From positions 310,001 through 374,000 of the forward strand of contig JAMXSV010000004.1 in the NCBI GenBank assembly GCA_027559495.1: 64,000 nt of DNA, read 5' to 3'. The notes beneath the pieces are model-generated. The model had not been told where the DNA came from. It was given only the letters and a program-made list of their open reading frames with translations, and searched no databases. Source of the DNA: Aurifilum marmelostoma (taxonomy: Eukaryota > Ascomycota > Sordariomycetes > Diaporthales > Cryphonectriaceae). Made by a program: the position numbers and the translations under genes. Positions 9,983 through 21,879 of the stretch are shown here, one piece after another (position 1 is the first letter of the stretch; the number at the start of each line of letters is the position of its first letter).

Positions 9983-10539
9983 AGGAAGTGGATCGAGTTT
10001 ATTGGCGAAGACGGAATCCAGATCTTGATGCTGGGCACATGCTCTCTCTCCCCTGGGATGGTTCTGGTCAGTTCCATTATGTAGTCTTTGTGGTTTTTTC
10101 TTTTTTCTCCGTGGGGGGGGGGGGCCTAATGATCATGCATGTCAACATCCAAGCTCTAATTAGAGTATGAGGACCTTAAGTAAATGGACAGACCTGGCTT
10201 TCAAAGGCATTCATCTGACCCCATACATCCATTTTCATTTTGCTATTCAAGAAGCTCTCTCTTCTTCTTTTTGGACCTGAGCTCACCTTCCAAGCCAGGG
10301 AGAAGCTTTGAGCCCCTCTCTTTTCTTCATCCCCCTTCCTCACGTACACATAAATTTTGGTCTCTTTATCGTGGCTTCAACACACACATTACTAACTCAT
10401 TATGGGAAACCCCTTAATTAAAGAATGAGCTTCGTCCAAAGCTCAAAAGCTTGACGCAACGCTCTCCAGGTGATCGTACGGGGTGATCAATAATTTCGAA
10501 ACCGACTCCGACTTTTGTGTTGCTCCGGCCAGTTTTGTC
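9983..10539. other. Convergent intergenic region
   Basis: 3' regions of the dehydrogenase (+) and the Clr5 gene (-). It holds a G12 run at 10113-10124 and pyrimidine-rich DNA around 10220-10340; no gene seen. Confidence 0.6.
10113..10124. repeat. G12 homopolymer
   Basis: Twelve consecutive G about 130 bp after the dehydrogenase stop codon. Confidence 0.9.
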
Positions 10540-12490
10540 TCACACGTCAGCCTCTGCGCCTCGAGGTGATGGGCGTATGGGCAGGGAAGAGGAGGAGGAC
10601 GATGATGCTGTGCTCTCAGGACTGGCACTGCTGCCTGTTTGGTACCGGATATCCGGGTCCATCTCCAGATCGCTGCTCACGAACCGAACCTTGAGAGGAG
10701 TCCCTCGTCGTTCCATGAGTGGTGCCAAAGCGGAATTGACGATGCGGAGCTCTTCCTCCCACCTGAGCCACTCCAGCTTGGCACGCAGCACGGCTAGTAC
10801 CGAGATATAGTCCAGCGACGTGTCAGGCCTGGACGTGCCCATCTCCTCCTCGACCCTGACTAGCTCCGCCGTCTCCCTCAGCATCGAGATGGATCTCTGA
10901 AGATCCTCTGCCCGCCACAGCAGCTCCGAGATCCAAAAGACCCTGCTCGAGGGGCTGTACGGGTCCAGATGTTTGAGGGCAATGGCCTCCTCCAGAATCC
11001 GGAGTGGCTCGGCTTTGTCCTCCTCCTCCTCCTGCTGCAGAAGCTGCTCTACTAGAGCCAGCCTTGCCTCCTGCACCTCGGATATATGGCTCGGGTCCGA
11101 CGAGAGCGTCTCGATTGTGGCGCGCAGCGACTCTTGGTCCTTGTCTCTGGCCTTGCTGGGCACGTACATGGCAACGTGCACCAGCCCCTTTCCTTGTACG
11201 AGATGCTTGCCAGACTGCATTCTCGAGACCTCGAGGAAATTTTCTAGGCTGTTTGGGTCGCCAGAGTCCAAGACGATGATCTGAAGCATCCACCAGAAGG
11301 TGAGCGGGTGCGAGTCTCCGTGCAGCACGCGGGTCATCTTGAGGCAATAGTCGGCGAGCATTCGGCAGAGCTTGACGCAGGCGTCTGATGACGGGTACAC
11401 CTTGCACGAGGCCACTCTGCTCGCGATGCGGTAGTAGATGAGCGGGTGATCGGTAGATATGAGCCCCTTGATGTTGTCGAAGGCGCTGTTGAGCATCGAG
11501 AAGACCTCCTGGGTGTGAATCCCCCGTGACAGGTCCTCCATGCCCTGGACAAAGAGGTCAAAGAAGCCCTCACCAAACTCGAGGGCAGGGGGGCGAGTAA
11601 ACCACCTAGAGTGACGGCGCCCGCCGACGTTTTCGAGGTAGATGTCGGCGTGGAAAAATGCCCGCTCGAAGGCTTGGAAAACATCTGGGGGGTTGGTCCG
11701 GCCTGGAAGGACGACGGCAGACTCCAGGTCTTGTCCTTGTCCTTGGCCCTGTTGTTTGCTTTGTCGTCGTTGTAGTTGTTGCTGCTGCTGGCGTTGGGCC
11801 CTGCCGCCCAGGCTCGTCCGGCGACCTCCTCGCTGCCCAGGACTTCCATCGTCGGCGCCTTTCTGCCGTAGATGACGGACGATTCGCTGTTGATACCGTG
11901 ACCCTCTCGTCTCAGGCCAGAATCTGGACGACTGATCCTGACTTCCCGCGAGATCCAGGGCCTCCTTCTTGGTGAGATTCTTGCGCACACCCCACTTCTT
12001 GAAGCGATACTTGTACATCTTGACTCTATGGTCCATACTGTTTTCAGCGCAAAGGAGAGAAAAAAGAAAGAAGTGATGGACACAGAGAAGAAGACAGGGA
12101 GAGGGGGGGGGAGAGGGAAAGAGAAAAGAAAAACATTTCTCATCCTCTCTGGTGTTCAACTCATTCTTGTTCTGCTACACGTACAATTGATGAGGAGGAG
12201 GCAATCGCTTACGATTTGTCAAACCCAAATTTCAACTTCATGGTCTCGCGAACCTCATGGGTCGGCAGATCCTCCTCCCAGTACAGGCGGATGATCTCAT
12301 CCTTGTACCCGTTCCACTCTGCATCTTCGCTGTGGTATACAGTCTGGTCTTGCGCCACATACTGGACAGCCGGGTTGGTCGCAGGGTTCGTCGCATAGGT
12401 AGAGGTCGAGGAGAGGAAGGAAGGATTGTTATCGGAATCGGGGCCGCGTTCACATGGCCTTGGGTGCGAGGGGCCCGAGTGCTGCTGCAT
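10540..12490 (-). CDS. Clr5-domain protein
   Basis: Predicted nuclear protein of the large fungal Clr5-domain family, named for S. pombe Clr5, a factor in heterochromatin silencing. Two exons on the - strand, 12490-12213 and 12037-10540, joined by a 175-nt intron (GTAAGC...AACAG), encode 591 aa. The Clr5 domain spans about residues 58-113, with W59, IIRLYWEEDLPTHEV and the terminal KYRFKKWGVRKN signature. The intron lies inside the domain, and only splicing reconstitutes it. After a Gln-rich linker (about residues 150-200), the C-terminal 350 residues are helical with TPR-like spacing and an acidic EEEE patch, and the protein ends in a Ser-run tail. I start at the ATG at 12490, because the frame upstream is open only from a TTG. 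DNA-binding and partners are unknown; the domain alone does not define a function. Confidence 0.85.
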
Positions 12491-13763
12491 GATTAACCAC
12501 GATCGGCTGGGGCCGGCCCCCAAGCGGCCCCGACAGAGGACCAGAGGGCAAAAGGACCACCTAGAGCTTGTCTTTCTCTTTTCTTTCTCTCACTCTAAGC
12601 TGGTTGCGAAGGAGTGGAGAGGGTACCGGAAGACGCTTGAGTGGTGCGACAGAATCCCGATCCCAATGAGAGCGGCGGAGCGAAGGTTCAGAAAAAGGGG
12701 GGGAACAAACCAGGGAGTTGGGACTTTTGCAAGACTTTCCCCCCTCTTGTCAGGGACCGACAGTCGTCGTGGGGCCACTGATTTGTTTTTTCGTTTCTTT
12801 TTTTCCTTTTTTTCTTTTCGGGCAGCAAGCGGCTGACTACATAGTGCAGCATGTATGTACTGTGCTCTGCAGAAATATGCAAGCCCACCTGCTAGCGAGG
12901 AATGCCCGGTGTACATCAGAAGTGATTGGGCCATTTGCCTCTTTTTCTGGACCCATTTCTCAACGATTCCCCGCTGGTGATAGAGGCCTCGCTTGTGCAG
13001 GTCGATACCCACATTAAGCGGATGCAATGGATTACAGTTATGCTGGGCCGTGCGTTGTGGTGGGGGCACTCCAGCTCGACTTGCTAGGATTGATATTATT
13101 TGGCCCTGCTATATAACCATATGAACTCGTCCTATTGCTGTGTAAGGCAGTCTATCAGGTCTGCTGCGACCATTTTGTCTCCATGGTCAGACCAAGATCG
13201 ACCATTGGACTTCACTTTGATCTCTGTAGATGAGAAATCTCTGGTTGAACTCTACTTACAACGTCAAAACCGGTATTAAGTGAGGTTCCAGTCGCTACAG
13301 AGAATAAAGTCCTGTGACGAGACGAAGCCTCTTCTCTCCAGCAGCTCTGATGGCGCTCTACATTCCCTGAGCCAAGCCAGCCGGAAAAGGCTCAAGCCAC
13401 AACACCACATACGATGCACCCCTCCCGATTTTCTGCCGAATATAGATGATGATCACGGCCACTAACACGCCGCGCACACTTGCTAGCACTTAACCTTAAG
13501 ACAGGCGTTATTCCTACAGCGGCGTGATAATGTCTCAGACTTCTTTGTTCACAATTCTTGGCAGAAGCAGCCAAATCGATGCGTTACCCGAATGTCTGGG
13601 TAATTACGACGTAATTAATGATCAAGATGTTGAGGTTGATTCCGCAGCGGAAGTCTCGGTTTCTTTGCCCTCCTGTCCCAATCTTCATTTGTGTAACCGA
13701 ATGCTGTCCAAGACCAACCCCCGAATTCCTCAATAGCGACGTATCTGAAGAGGTTGATAAACT
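12491..13763. other. Divergent intergenic region
   Basis: Upstream regions of the Clr5 gene (-) and the LtrA gene (+). It contains T-rich tracts at 12784-12830 and a small ATG-initiated frame at 13530-13736 without resemblance to known proteins, which may be part of the LtrA leader. No gene supported. Confidence 0.55.
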
Positions 13764-15928
13764 ATGGAAGTCGATGATTCCGCGGGCGGCCTGCAATGGA
13801 TAAAGAGCCCTGTCGCCAGGAGGGCATCCATTCAGGAGCCTCTTGTCGAAATGAACTCCGATCTTCCATATTCGCACCAAGCACATGATGATCATGATCG
13901 ACAACAAAGTAATCACAATAACCACCAACACCGCCGCCATCATCACCATCATCATCACCACAACCACCAGGGTGTTCCGGAGCTACAGAGATACGGTGAG
14001 GCGACAAGTGCTGAAGTAAGTCGTGATCTTGGATAAAATATACATACGATACGGAGGGAAGGGGTGTAAGGAGCAATGCACAAGCAGGCTGAAGATATTG
14101 ACACTCGCATGCAGCTGTTCTTCGACCTTTTCTTCGCCGCGAATCTCACCCTCTTATCTGATGTACACCAGATTGCCAGCAGGACCAAATTGCTGTCTTA
14201 CGTCGAGTTTTTTCTTATCCTATGGGTAACCTGGGCTCTGGTCTCGCTGTTCGACGTCCGCTTCGTCACCGACAGTGTTCTCGAGCGTATCGCCAGGGCA
14301 GGACAACTGGGTGTCATGATCGGCCTTGCCGTTGTCGCCAGCGATTTTCACCCAGAGCACCAGGATGAGCGCACGTTTCGGACCATGTCTCTGTGTCTGG
14401 CCGTCTCGCGCTTCATCCTTGCTGTTCAGTATGCTACCGTCATCTGGCACGTGAGGGGATATTCCAAGACAAAGCTACCGCTGGCTGCCATGGCTTCTAT
14501 CCATTTTGCATGTGCCATCATCTATGTCGGCCTTACGTTTTCCTTTCAAGGTTACCACACCCTGGCGTTCGTGGCCTGGTATGTTCTCGCGCTGGTCGAG
14601 GGCTTCTTGAACATCGGGCTGTCCCTGGTGTTTGATGTTCTGAGCTTCAAGGACACACATCTGCTGAATCGCATGATCCTGCTCACATTCATCATCCTTG
14701 GCGAGGGGGTGGTTGTCATCTGTCACGCCGTTGAGAGTATTGTGATCAACTCAAATGACTGGAGTAAGTGCCTATTCTGGTTTCACACGCACATACAAAG
14801 CACGACTGACAAGCTTTCATCATCAATCAGCCTCTGCGACAATCGGTTTCATCACAGCGGCCGTCAGCAACCTCTATATAGTGTGGATGCTCTACAATGA
14901 CAGACAGCCCGCTGCTCACCTGCCGTCACTGAAGCAGCTGGCCTGGGCCCTGTTACACTTTCCCTTCCACCTGGCCCTGATCCTCTTCGTCGGAGGATCT
15001 TCCCAGCTGATCATCTGGTTCAAGATCAGCGAGATCCTTAACGCACTGACGGTCGAAACCGTCTCCGAAGAGGCTTCCGAGGCAGACAACGGCACCAGCC
15101 CCGCCGCGGTCAAATATGAGGTACTGAGTTCCGTGAACCAGACCATCAATGACACGTTTTCGTCGTTCCCGCCCAAGAGCTTCTATACCTTGGCGGATAT
15201 CGGCCTCTCGTACCTCGTCCTGGACGAACTTCCTCTCGACTTTTATGGCAATCTTTCGATCTCCAACCAAGAAGCTCAGCGGTTCACGCCGAATGCTTGG
15301 GCCAACTTTTCCCGTGCCTTGGCGACAATCAGTTTTACTGTCCAGAATTCTCTCACGGCCAACTTTGACATGGACTCGATCGACGAGGTCGAATGGGCTG
15401 GAAATGCAACCCTCTTTGAGTCTGAGGTGATGCAGCTGAACGAGGACCGTCGTGCATTGGTGGTGAGTAGTTGTGTGCATAACCTGTTTTTTCTTTTCCT
15501 TCCTAAATACTACAGGGAAACTGATCATCGCTTCTTACAAGACCATATACACCTTTGTCTGCGCAGGCATAACTCTCATCCTCATAAACTTATTGTGGGT
15601 CATCTGCCGTACCGCTCCCTGGTACCGTCTAGAGATCCTCCGCGCCGTCGTCAATTTTCTCATCGGCCTCGGTCTCGCCCTCGTGGGCCTTGTCGGCCTC
15701 AACGAACAAGCCCTGGTCACTTTCCAGTGGTCATCATGGACTCTCCCGACGCTCTGCCTGACCTTGTTCGTCGTCATGATCCTGAACATCCTGCCGGTTA
15801 CCTCGCAGTCATTCTTGAACATCACAAGGAGGAAGAGGAAATCGCTGCGACACCGCGGCGGCGGTACTGAGGAGAGCCAGTCCGCTGTAGTTGTGAACCC
15901 CGTGGCACAGCTCAAGAAGGAAGACTGA
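13764..15928 (+). CDS. LtrA-family multi-pass membrane protein with His-rich N-terminus
   Basis: Integral membrane protein of the low-temperature-requirement A (LtrA) family; the transported ligand, if any, is unknown. Exons: 13764-14015, 14088-14763, 14831 to about 15462, and from about 15516 (or 15542) to 15928. The cytosolic N-terminus has an eight-His run inside an Asn/His-rich stretch (about residues 50-70). Exon 2 starts with the family hallmark RMQLFFDLFFAANL and continues with at least six hydrophobic helices. Exon 3 adds two helices, then a long polar loop with several N-x-S/T sites (NGT, NQT, NDT, NLS, NFS, NAT), suggesting a glycosylated external loop. Exon 4 gives the last helices and a basic tail. 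The last junction is uncertain: the consensus GTGAGT at 15463 is phase 0, but the good CTACAG acceptor at 15515 needs phase 1. Either GTAGTT at 15467 is used with that acceptor, or GTGAGT with the weaker ACAAG at 15541. Confidence 0.8.
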
Positions 15929-16317
15929 ACTGATTGATTAAGTGGATTCCTAAAATGTAGCACCATACCATTGCTAATCTACTGCCTCGCCATATAATAT
16001 CAGTGAAATTCAATTTGATCTTGTTGGGACAAGCAAGTGGATCAGTTAGAGGGTCGACATTCCTTTTGATTTTCGCCTTTCGTCAGGGACAGAAATGCGA
16101 GTGTAACGGGAGATGCTTCTCTGAGTGCTTCTGAAGTGCCGCAGGTCTTTGCTAGATTGTCCTCAGCGACCCGTATCTTCCTGTCGAATTGGCCCTGTCG
16201 CCGTGGCTGCGTACCATGAACCCCCATAGATGTATGCGATGGGTCATCTCGTGAAAGTGTTCAGTCCATTGCGAACCATGTTCATTTCAGCGAATGTCGG
16301 CCCGGTATTGTTGCCAT
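15929..16317. other. Convergent intergenic region
   Basis: 3' flanks of the LtrA gene and of the coiled-coil orphan on the opposite strand. No gene or notable element seen. Confidence 0.6.
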
Positions 16318-17301
16318 CTACCCTTCGCGCGCTTTCGCTATGATTACATCCGCCGCAGTTTGGATCCTCTGCACGGCGCGATACCACTTGTTGGCCATCT
16401 TGCGAGCTTCGTCACGTTCTCGCATAGCTTCATCGCGGTCTCGCACAGCTTTATCACATTCTCGCACAGCTTCGTCTCTCTGCCGAGTCGCGTCTGCCAC
16501 CCTTCCCTCCAGCTCCACGATGCGAGCTTGGGCTGGAGACATTGATTCGCTGACTGTGTCTTCGGGGCAGCGGATGGCGTCGTCGGGGTAGGGAACGCCA
16601 TCGTCGGTTAGGAGACGCCTGGCGACAGGCTTCAAAAGAGGTGTTCCAACCCGCTTCTGAGGCAGGACAGATTGCGAAGGCGACGCGGAAGATGGCGAGG
16701 TTTTCACGTCATCTGTAGGAGCCGTACTATCCTCTATGCGCATGGGTGTTCGAGGGTGCACGTGTTGCGCAGGGACTCTCTGGAGTTGGTTGTAGGTCGC
16801 AGGTCCCACGAAACCATTCAGCCAGAACAGGGGGGCGCGTCGCGTGCCGCCGAGGACTTCACTGAGCTCGCGCAGGAAGCCCCGCGTAAACCAGGTGAAA
16901 TCCAATCCCATGTATTCCTCCGTCTTGTATGTCTTCTGAGAACCGTGCTTGCTGAAGGGTGCTGGGATAGAACGCGCACCAGTCTTGGGATCGGGGCTCA
17001 TGGCGATGATGGCAAGTAGTCTCGATAGGAGCTTGGCTAGCTGAGTCGATCTCCCAGCTGGGACCTGGTCGGGGCCGAGTCCCGAGCGCTTGATGTCTTT
17101 AGCAAGCTCGTCAACTTCTTCCTTGGTGCTGCGGAACAGAACAGCGCTGCTGGGGGGCTGATACCATGACGAAATGGTGTTGATGAACGTGCAGGCATCG
17201 TCGGCAATGGTTTTGGAGGGCCAGGAAAGGCTGCGGACCCAGGCGGCGGCTGTTATTTTGCGGGCTGGCAAATCTTCGCCAGATACTTTCCGTTCTGACA
17301 T
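16318..17301 (-). CDS. Hypothetical protein with C-terminal coiled coil
   Basis: Single-exon frame of 327 aa on the - strand with an ATG at 17301. Residues 1-180 form a mixed alpha-helical region (for example ADDACTFINTIS, EEYMGLDFTWFTRGFL). A Ser/Pro-rich linker follows. The C-terminus has a strongly charged seven-residue pattern built on R-D-E-A / R-E-C-D-K-A, a predicted coiled coil encoded by 21-bp DNA repeats at about 16403-16482. No domain is recognised; the N-terminal part may belong to a fungal-specific family. It lies 1.5 kb from the DUF7924-like gene on the same strand. No signal peptide or membrane segment. Confidence 0.6.
   Translation of the reverse strand: MSERKVSGEDLPARKITAAAWVRSLSWPSKTIADDACTFINTISSWYQPPSSAVLFRSTKEEVDELAKDIKRSGLGPDQVPAGRSTQLAKLLSRLLAIIAMSPDPKTGARSIPAPFSKHGSQKTYKTEEYMGLDFTWFTRGFLRELSEVLGGTRRAPLFWLNGFVGPATYNQLQRVPAQHVHPRTPMRIEDSTAPTDDVKTSPSSASPSQSVLPQKRVGTPLLKPVARRLLTDDGVPYPDDAIRCPEDTVSESMSPAQARIVELEGRVADATRQRDEAVRECDKAVRDRDEAMRERDEARKMANKWYRAVQRIQTAADVIIAKAREG
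16403..16482 (-). repeat. 21-bp coding tandem repeat (heptad coiled coil)
   Basis: About four imperfect units of 21 bp, recognisable on the + strand by the recurring TCGCA-AGCTT core, each encoding seven residues of the coiled coil. Copy number may vary between strains. Confidence 0.75.
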
Positions 17302-18763
17302 CGTGACGCGCTGAATAGTGTTGTTTGTTCTTGAGGCAAGCGCTGCGCACAGCGTAGGTGGCGTAAAGAAGGATACTGTTGAGAAGGGAGTGAGTGGCTG
17401 CGATGGATTTGGACAGGTTTGGTAGGAAAAGGAAGTATCCCCTGCTCAGGATTGCAAAGGGAGCTAACTCACAAGCCCGCGCTGCAGCTCTCTCAACGTA
17501 GAGAAGTTGTGGCGTTGAAAGAGAAAGGATGGGAAGGGAATTGAAATTTGTTGAGATTCAGGATGGAGATGTGGCAGCAAAGAGGCCCGCAACCACCGTC
17601 AGAGGATTCTGGAGTTATCATCTGCTTCATGATGACTCCTGCTGAAACTTCATCGGAGCCCTGTATTTTCAAACTTGACAGCTTCAGTTGTACGTCTGAA
17701 GCTCACCGCGATGATTTTCAAGCCTCATGATCTCGGTCAACTTTCCAAACACCACGTCGGAAGCCGCTGAGCTGAAAGTAGCAATCACCGCTGCGCATCC
17801 TGGAAGGCGCCTCGTACATACACCCCGTTTCCAAGGCGGCGGCCACCCTTCTTATTCTCGGCAATTGCCCAGACCGAATATGTCCTGCAACATGCGCTGT
17901 ATAGCTTCAGATACAGGGAACCGGGACCTTGAGGCAGGCTGACATAACGGAAGAAGGTTACGATGACCGGAAAGAGCTGTCACGGACCGTTGGGGACTAA
18001 CACCTCCCCATGATAACTTTTTCAAAGTGGGAGGGCTTTAAAGTACATTTCACAACAGTGGATCAAAACTTCTCCACGGTGTCTCGAATCCTGCTATTCT
18101 AGTCGCTGTCCAGTATTTCGGACTTCTCCGGTCGGATGATTTTGACCATCCCATCTCAAGTACGGCTTTGAGCGAGTCACCTGGGCGTGGGCGTGCTGAA
18201 TCAAAATACTTCGAGGCATCGATCTCACGAATTGAATTCATAGGCTCTTTGTCTTCTCGTGGCAACAAGCCTTGTCTGGTATGATTCTCGAATTACGGAC
18301 AACCTTGCTTGAGAGCGGTGTATGTTGTCCTCTATGGTATTCACGCTCCATTTGATTCCCGATCACAAGAGCAGTGAAGTGAAAGGTCCTTCTTGGTAGA
18401 ACTGAGTTGAGAGACAGTTGTTGGGTCAAGGAAGAATTCTCAGGAAATTTTGACAAGCCACAAGAAAAGTTTGAGACCTGGCATTATGCGCGCTATTATT
18501 GCGTCTCGAGGATCGGAGAAGGGTTTGGACAGAAATCTCAGGCGTGGTTGAAATGTTTACTCAAGTGGTTAGTCAGGAATTGACGACTGGTTGTTATGTC
18601 TTTTGAACCATTTCAAGTCCTTTGGATGGCTCACCACATGCATAGAAGATGCTAAAGATATCGCAGATCCAGGTCACACTTACAACCACTGTCTTGAACA
18701 CAAACTCTAATGATTTACACATTACTCAATGGTTCTCGTTCCCTTTCTTCCCTCCCCTCTCCC
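17302..18763. other. Intergenic region between two - strand accessory genes
   Basis: No supported gene; short frames on both strands lack family resemblance. It should contain the promoter of the coiled-coil gene and the 3' flank of the DUF7924-like gene. Confidence 0.55.
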
Positions 18764-20529
18764 CTAAATATGTTCCCGTGTCGCACGTGCCTTCTTCCGC
18801 AAACTGTTGCCTTCCGAAGCATCCTCCGAGCCCCTACGACGCTTGCGGTCACCGCCGTCATCTCCCCTGTGGGGCACGTCGGCTTCGGCTTGCGGTGATA
18901 TGAACTTGTCCTGCTGCTGCCCGAGAGAAGGACCATTGGAGGAAAGCTGCACATCCAGCTGCTGCGGCGGGACTCTTGCGTTGGCCTCCCGGATCATGCT
19001 GTCTCGGTATCTCCTCGCCATATCCCTCATGTTCCTGAAGGCCGTAGCTCCTTGGACAAAGCTTTCGCGGTCATTGAGCATGAAATACGCCCTCAGCCTA
19101 GTCATATGGTATACAGGCCGCCCTCCAGGCGTGATGGGCTCAACTGGATGGTGGGCGTAGAGCTTGAGAAGGCCGTCCTGGTAGGTGGAGCTGAAGGTGT
19201 AGGCATTGCCGTCAAAGACGGGCTCGTCGCTGCGATAGTTCTGCACACTGTGCATACCCCGGGCCCCGTAAGCCCCCTCGTAGCGAACTTGTCGCTCTGC
19301 CACGGCGGAATCCGCGCTCCGGCGCTTCGCCTCGAGGAAGAAATTGGGCACTACTGGGACGCAGGCGTGCTTGGTAGGGATGATGTGCGCGTAGAGACTA
19401 CCCCCGAACTTATCCTCGGGATCGCGAATGCTTGGATGGATATCCTGCTGGCGAGCTCCGTCGAAAAAGTCCGGCATGGGGCTGGTGACTCCCTTGTGCG
19501 TCATTGGTTCCAGCTCTGTGAAGAGCACGTTTTGTTGGTTTGGGATGTCGGCAACATCATCTCCACACAGCACAGGAACAACTAACCTCATGACGTCTGC
19601 CTCGAGCACGACCTGCCGTCCTCGCTGCTCAAAATCTTGAAAATCGGATTCGCTAAACTGAGACGAAGAGAGGGAGTCTCTGCGTGCCGAGAGCATCCGA
19701 CGGATCTCATTCAGATTGTTTGGCACGGTGCAAGGGCTGCGCAGCTGCTGATTTCCCTCGGAGTGGATCCTGTGGTCGCTCAGGTGTTGTCCAAAGTTGG
19801 CATTGTACGCAGAAGCCCGCAGCCTCCGGATAGTAGACGAAGTCTGGTCCGATGCTAATTGTGCCCAGGGGGGCTGGGGGCCTTGATAAGGAGCCATGCT
19901 CCCGAGCCTGGGGTACTATGTTACGAGTCGTTCGTTAATTGATGTTACATTTCTTTTAATAATTCCTTTTGGGGCGCACTCTTACCCCACGAAGATTACA
20001 GAGATCAGGACCACCGTGTCTGGCGAACCTGGCAAGCACCGTAGAGGGCTCCTCGCGCGCCCCGAGGAACGAGGCTATTGTTTCTCGGGACTTGTGGGTG
20101 CGAACCCGCCGGTCGATTTCTCGCAAGACGTCCCTCGTGAGAAAGAGCCTCGACAGGTTGTCGTAGTAGAATGGGGGCGGATGCGGGTGCACTGAGTGCT
20201 TAAGAAATGAGGGTCGCTTGTATTATATAAATAGAAGGAAGAGTCAGATCACGCCCATCTTTTCCTTCCACAACGGGCCGGCTCGTCGTCATTGTCTACA
20301 CCAAGTATCTGGGACGTCTTCATACCTTGTCTGCCTGCACAGGCGATCGGCCGTTTTCTGAGATTGTTTCAAAGTGCTTTTCGGCCATGTGGATAGGTGT
20401 TTCTGCGTTTGCGGCCAGGCTTTGGTCTGTATGGGATTGCTCGGGAGGCACACTTGTGCTTTTGTCTGCAGCAGCACCTGGCAGCTTTTCTTGCAAAGCT
20501 TTGGGTTGTTTCACACACGAGCTGTCCAT
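18764..20529 (-). CDS. DUF7924-like protein with PD-(D/E)XK nuclease-type core
   Basis: Member of a widespread fungal family of unknown function with a restriction-endonuclease-like core. I propose three exons on the - strand: 20529-20326, 20198-19986 and 19915-18764, all phase 0, 522 aa. The last two exons are well supported. Exon 2 has the family's LSRLFLTRDVLREIDRR block and ends FARHGGPDLCNLRG, which splicing across a 70-nt intron continues as YPRLGS, as in relatives. Exon 3 contains MPDFFDG (Asp288) and NFFLEAKRR (Glu334, Lys336), the spaced PD...ExK triad. Next come the GAYGARGMHSVQNY and YTFSSTYQDG blocks, and a C-terminus with a basic KRRRG nuclear-localisation-type motif. The first exon, with the start at 20529, is tentative: exon 2 has no ATG and needs an upstream one, and the GTATGA donor fits by phase. 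Nuclease activity is not shown. Relatives occur in many copies in fungal genomes. Confidence 0.75.
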
Positions 20530-21879
20530 CACAAAGGGCGTTTTGACGTGTGCAGAAGCTATAACAAGGCTTACTGGATGCTGAGACTTGTGTTTCGTCA
20601 AATATTATAAAGGATATTTACATACACTGTTTCTGCCGGTCTCGGGGCCTCGAGACACTGACACACCCGTGTTGTTCTTTTTCTAGGCATGTGTTCAACA
20701 AAGGTCCGGCCGGCTGTCCGAAACGTTATGAGCTCTCTTTGTCTTCTGAAGGAAGTTCTTTCATAGCGACGGTAATTATGATTCTTTCCTTTGTTGAAGT
20801 CCTTTATCTCCTGAAGGGATTTTTTATTCATATCGACGATAAATTTTCTTTTCTTTCTTCTTTCCCTTCTATTTGTCAAGGATTGATGGGGGTCTAGGTA
20901 AGAGCCAATTTTTCCCGAATTTTCATCACAAGCTCGCCGATAAGGCGTCTGGCCACGGTGTGCATCGTCGAGGCTCGTCAGTAATATTATGCCTGGATAA
21001 CTGCCTCTCGTTTGGGCTTCAAGCCTTCTCCTTTACAAAAGGAAGGGATGCTAAAAGACATCTCTTTAAAATAAGACATACCAGGAAACTATCGCGTCAC
21101 TATCACCTGCTAGGTACTTCAAGGCGGCACAAAAAGTCGATGTCCCGGGTGCGCAGCTGGAGAAAGAGCTAATTACTCCTGGTTACTTGGGTCCACCGGA
21201 ATGGTGGATGGGAGTACGGATCGCAGGACGAGCCTTTGGTTATAGGGTGTCGCTCTGTGGTGCGCTAGATGGAGTCTGAGAAAGGGGGGGAGAAGGAGGC
21301 AAAATCCCGGGCGTTGTGTTGTCGCGTATTGGCCTTGCCATCAGGTTGGGCCAGGATAGTTTCTGTTGGAAAGTTGGCCTTTTCTGGTATGGAAATATTT
21401 CTCCTCGATGCCTCACTCATTTTACCATGACTGCTAGGTTCAGAAAAGCATCCCATTATCATAAAAAAAAATAAAGTCTCGAGACATTGTTCATCCTGCA
21501 ACACTGCGTCTTAGGGATCGAAGGACGGCAGTCGGTTCCCCAGGACTCGGGGAATAACCATCTATCTCTGGACTGATCCTGTCGAAACATGTTTCAAAAT
21601 GTGCACCACTTGTTATGCTGCCTCGAGGCCCTACGCATTCCATTTGTCGACGGGGACCCAGGGCCAAGGACGGGGCAAGTAGAGACAACATTAGGTCTCT
21701 CCTCGCATTCGTCAACTAATTCATGAAATTACACTTATTAAAGAGAATCAACGTGCAAACAGGACATGAATATCCTCAAGAGAGAAGGCAGATGACTGGT
21801 CAGAGAGTAAAGTGATTCAATATCTTCCTGACCTCGTATGCGTTTACTACTGCACAGCAGGGGCTTCGTATCCAAATTT
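20530..21879. other. Intergenic region
   Basis: No supported gene. Contains AT-rich DNA and short frames on both strands. It holds the upstream region of the DUF7924-like gene and the 3' flank of the aldo-keto reductase gene. Confidence 0.55.

Noticed and set aside
11334..12143. 269-residue - strand frame overlapping the Clr5 gene
   Set aside because: Alternative frame of the Clr5 exon; it lacks the Clr5 signature, and the spliced frame is far better supported.
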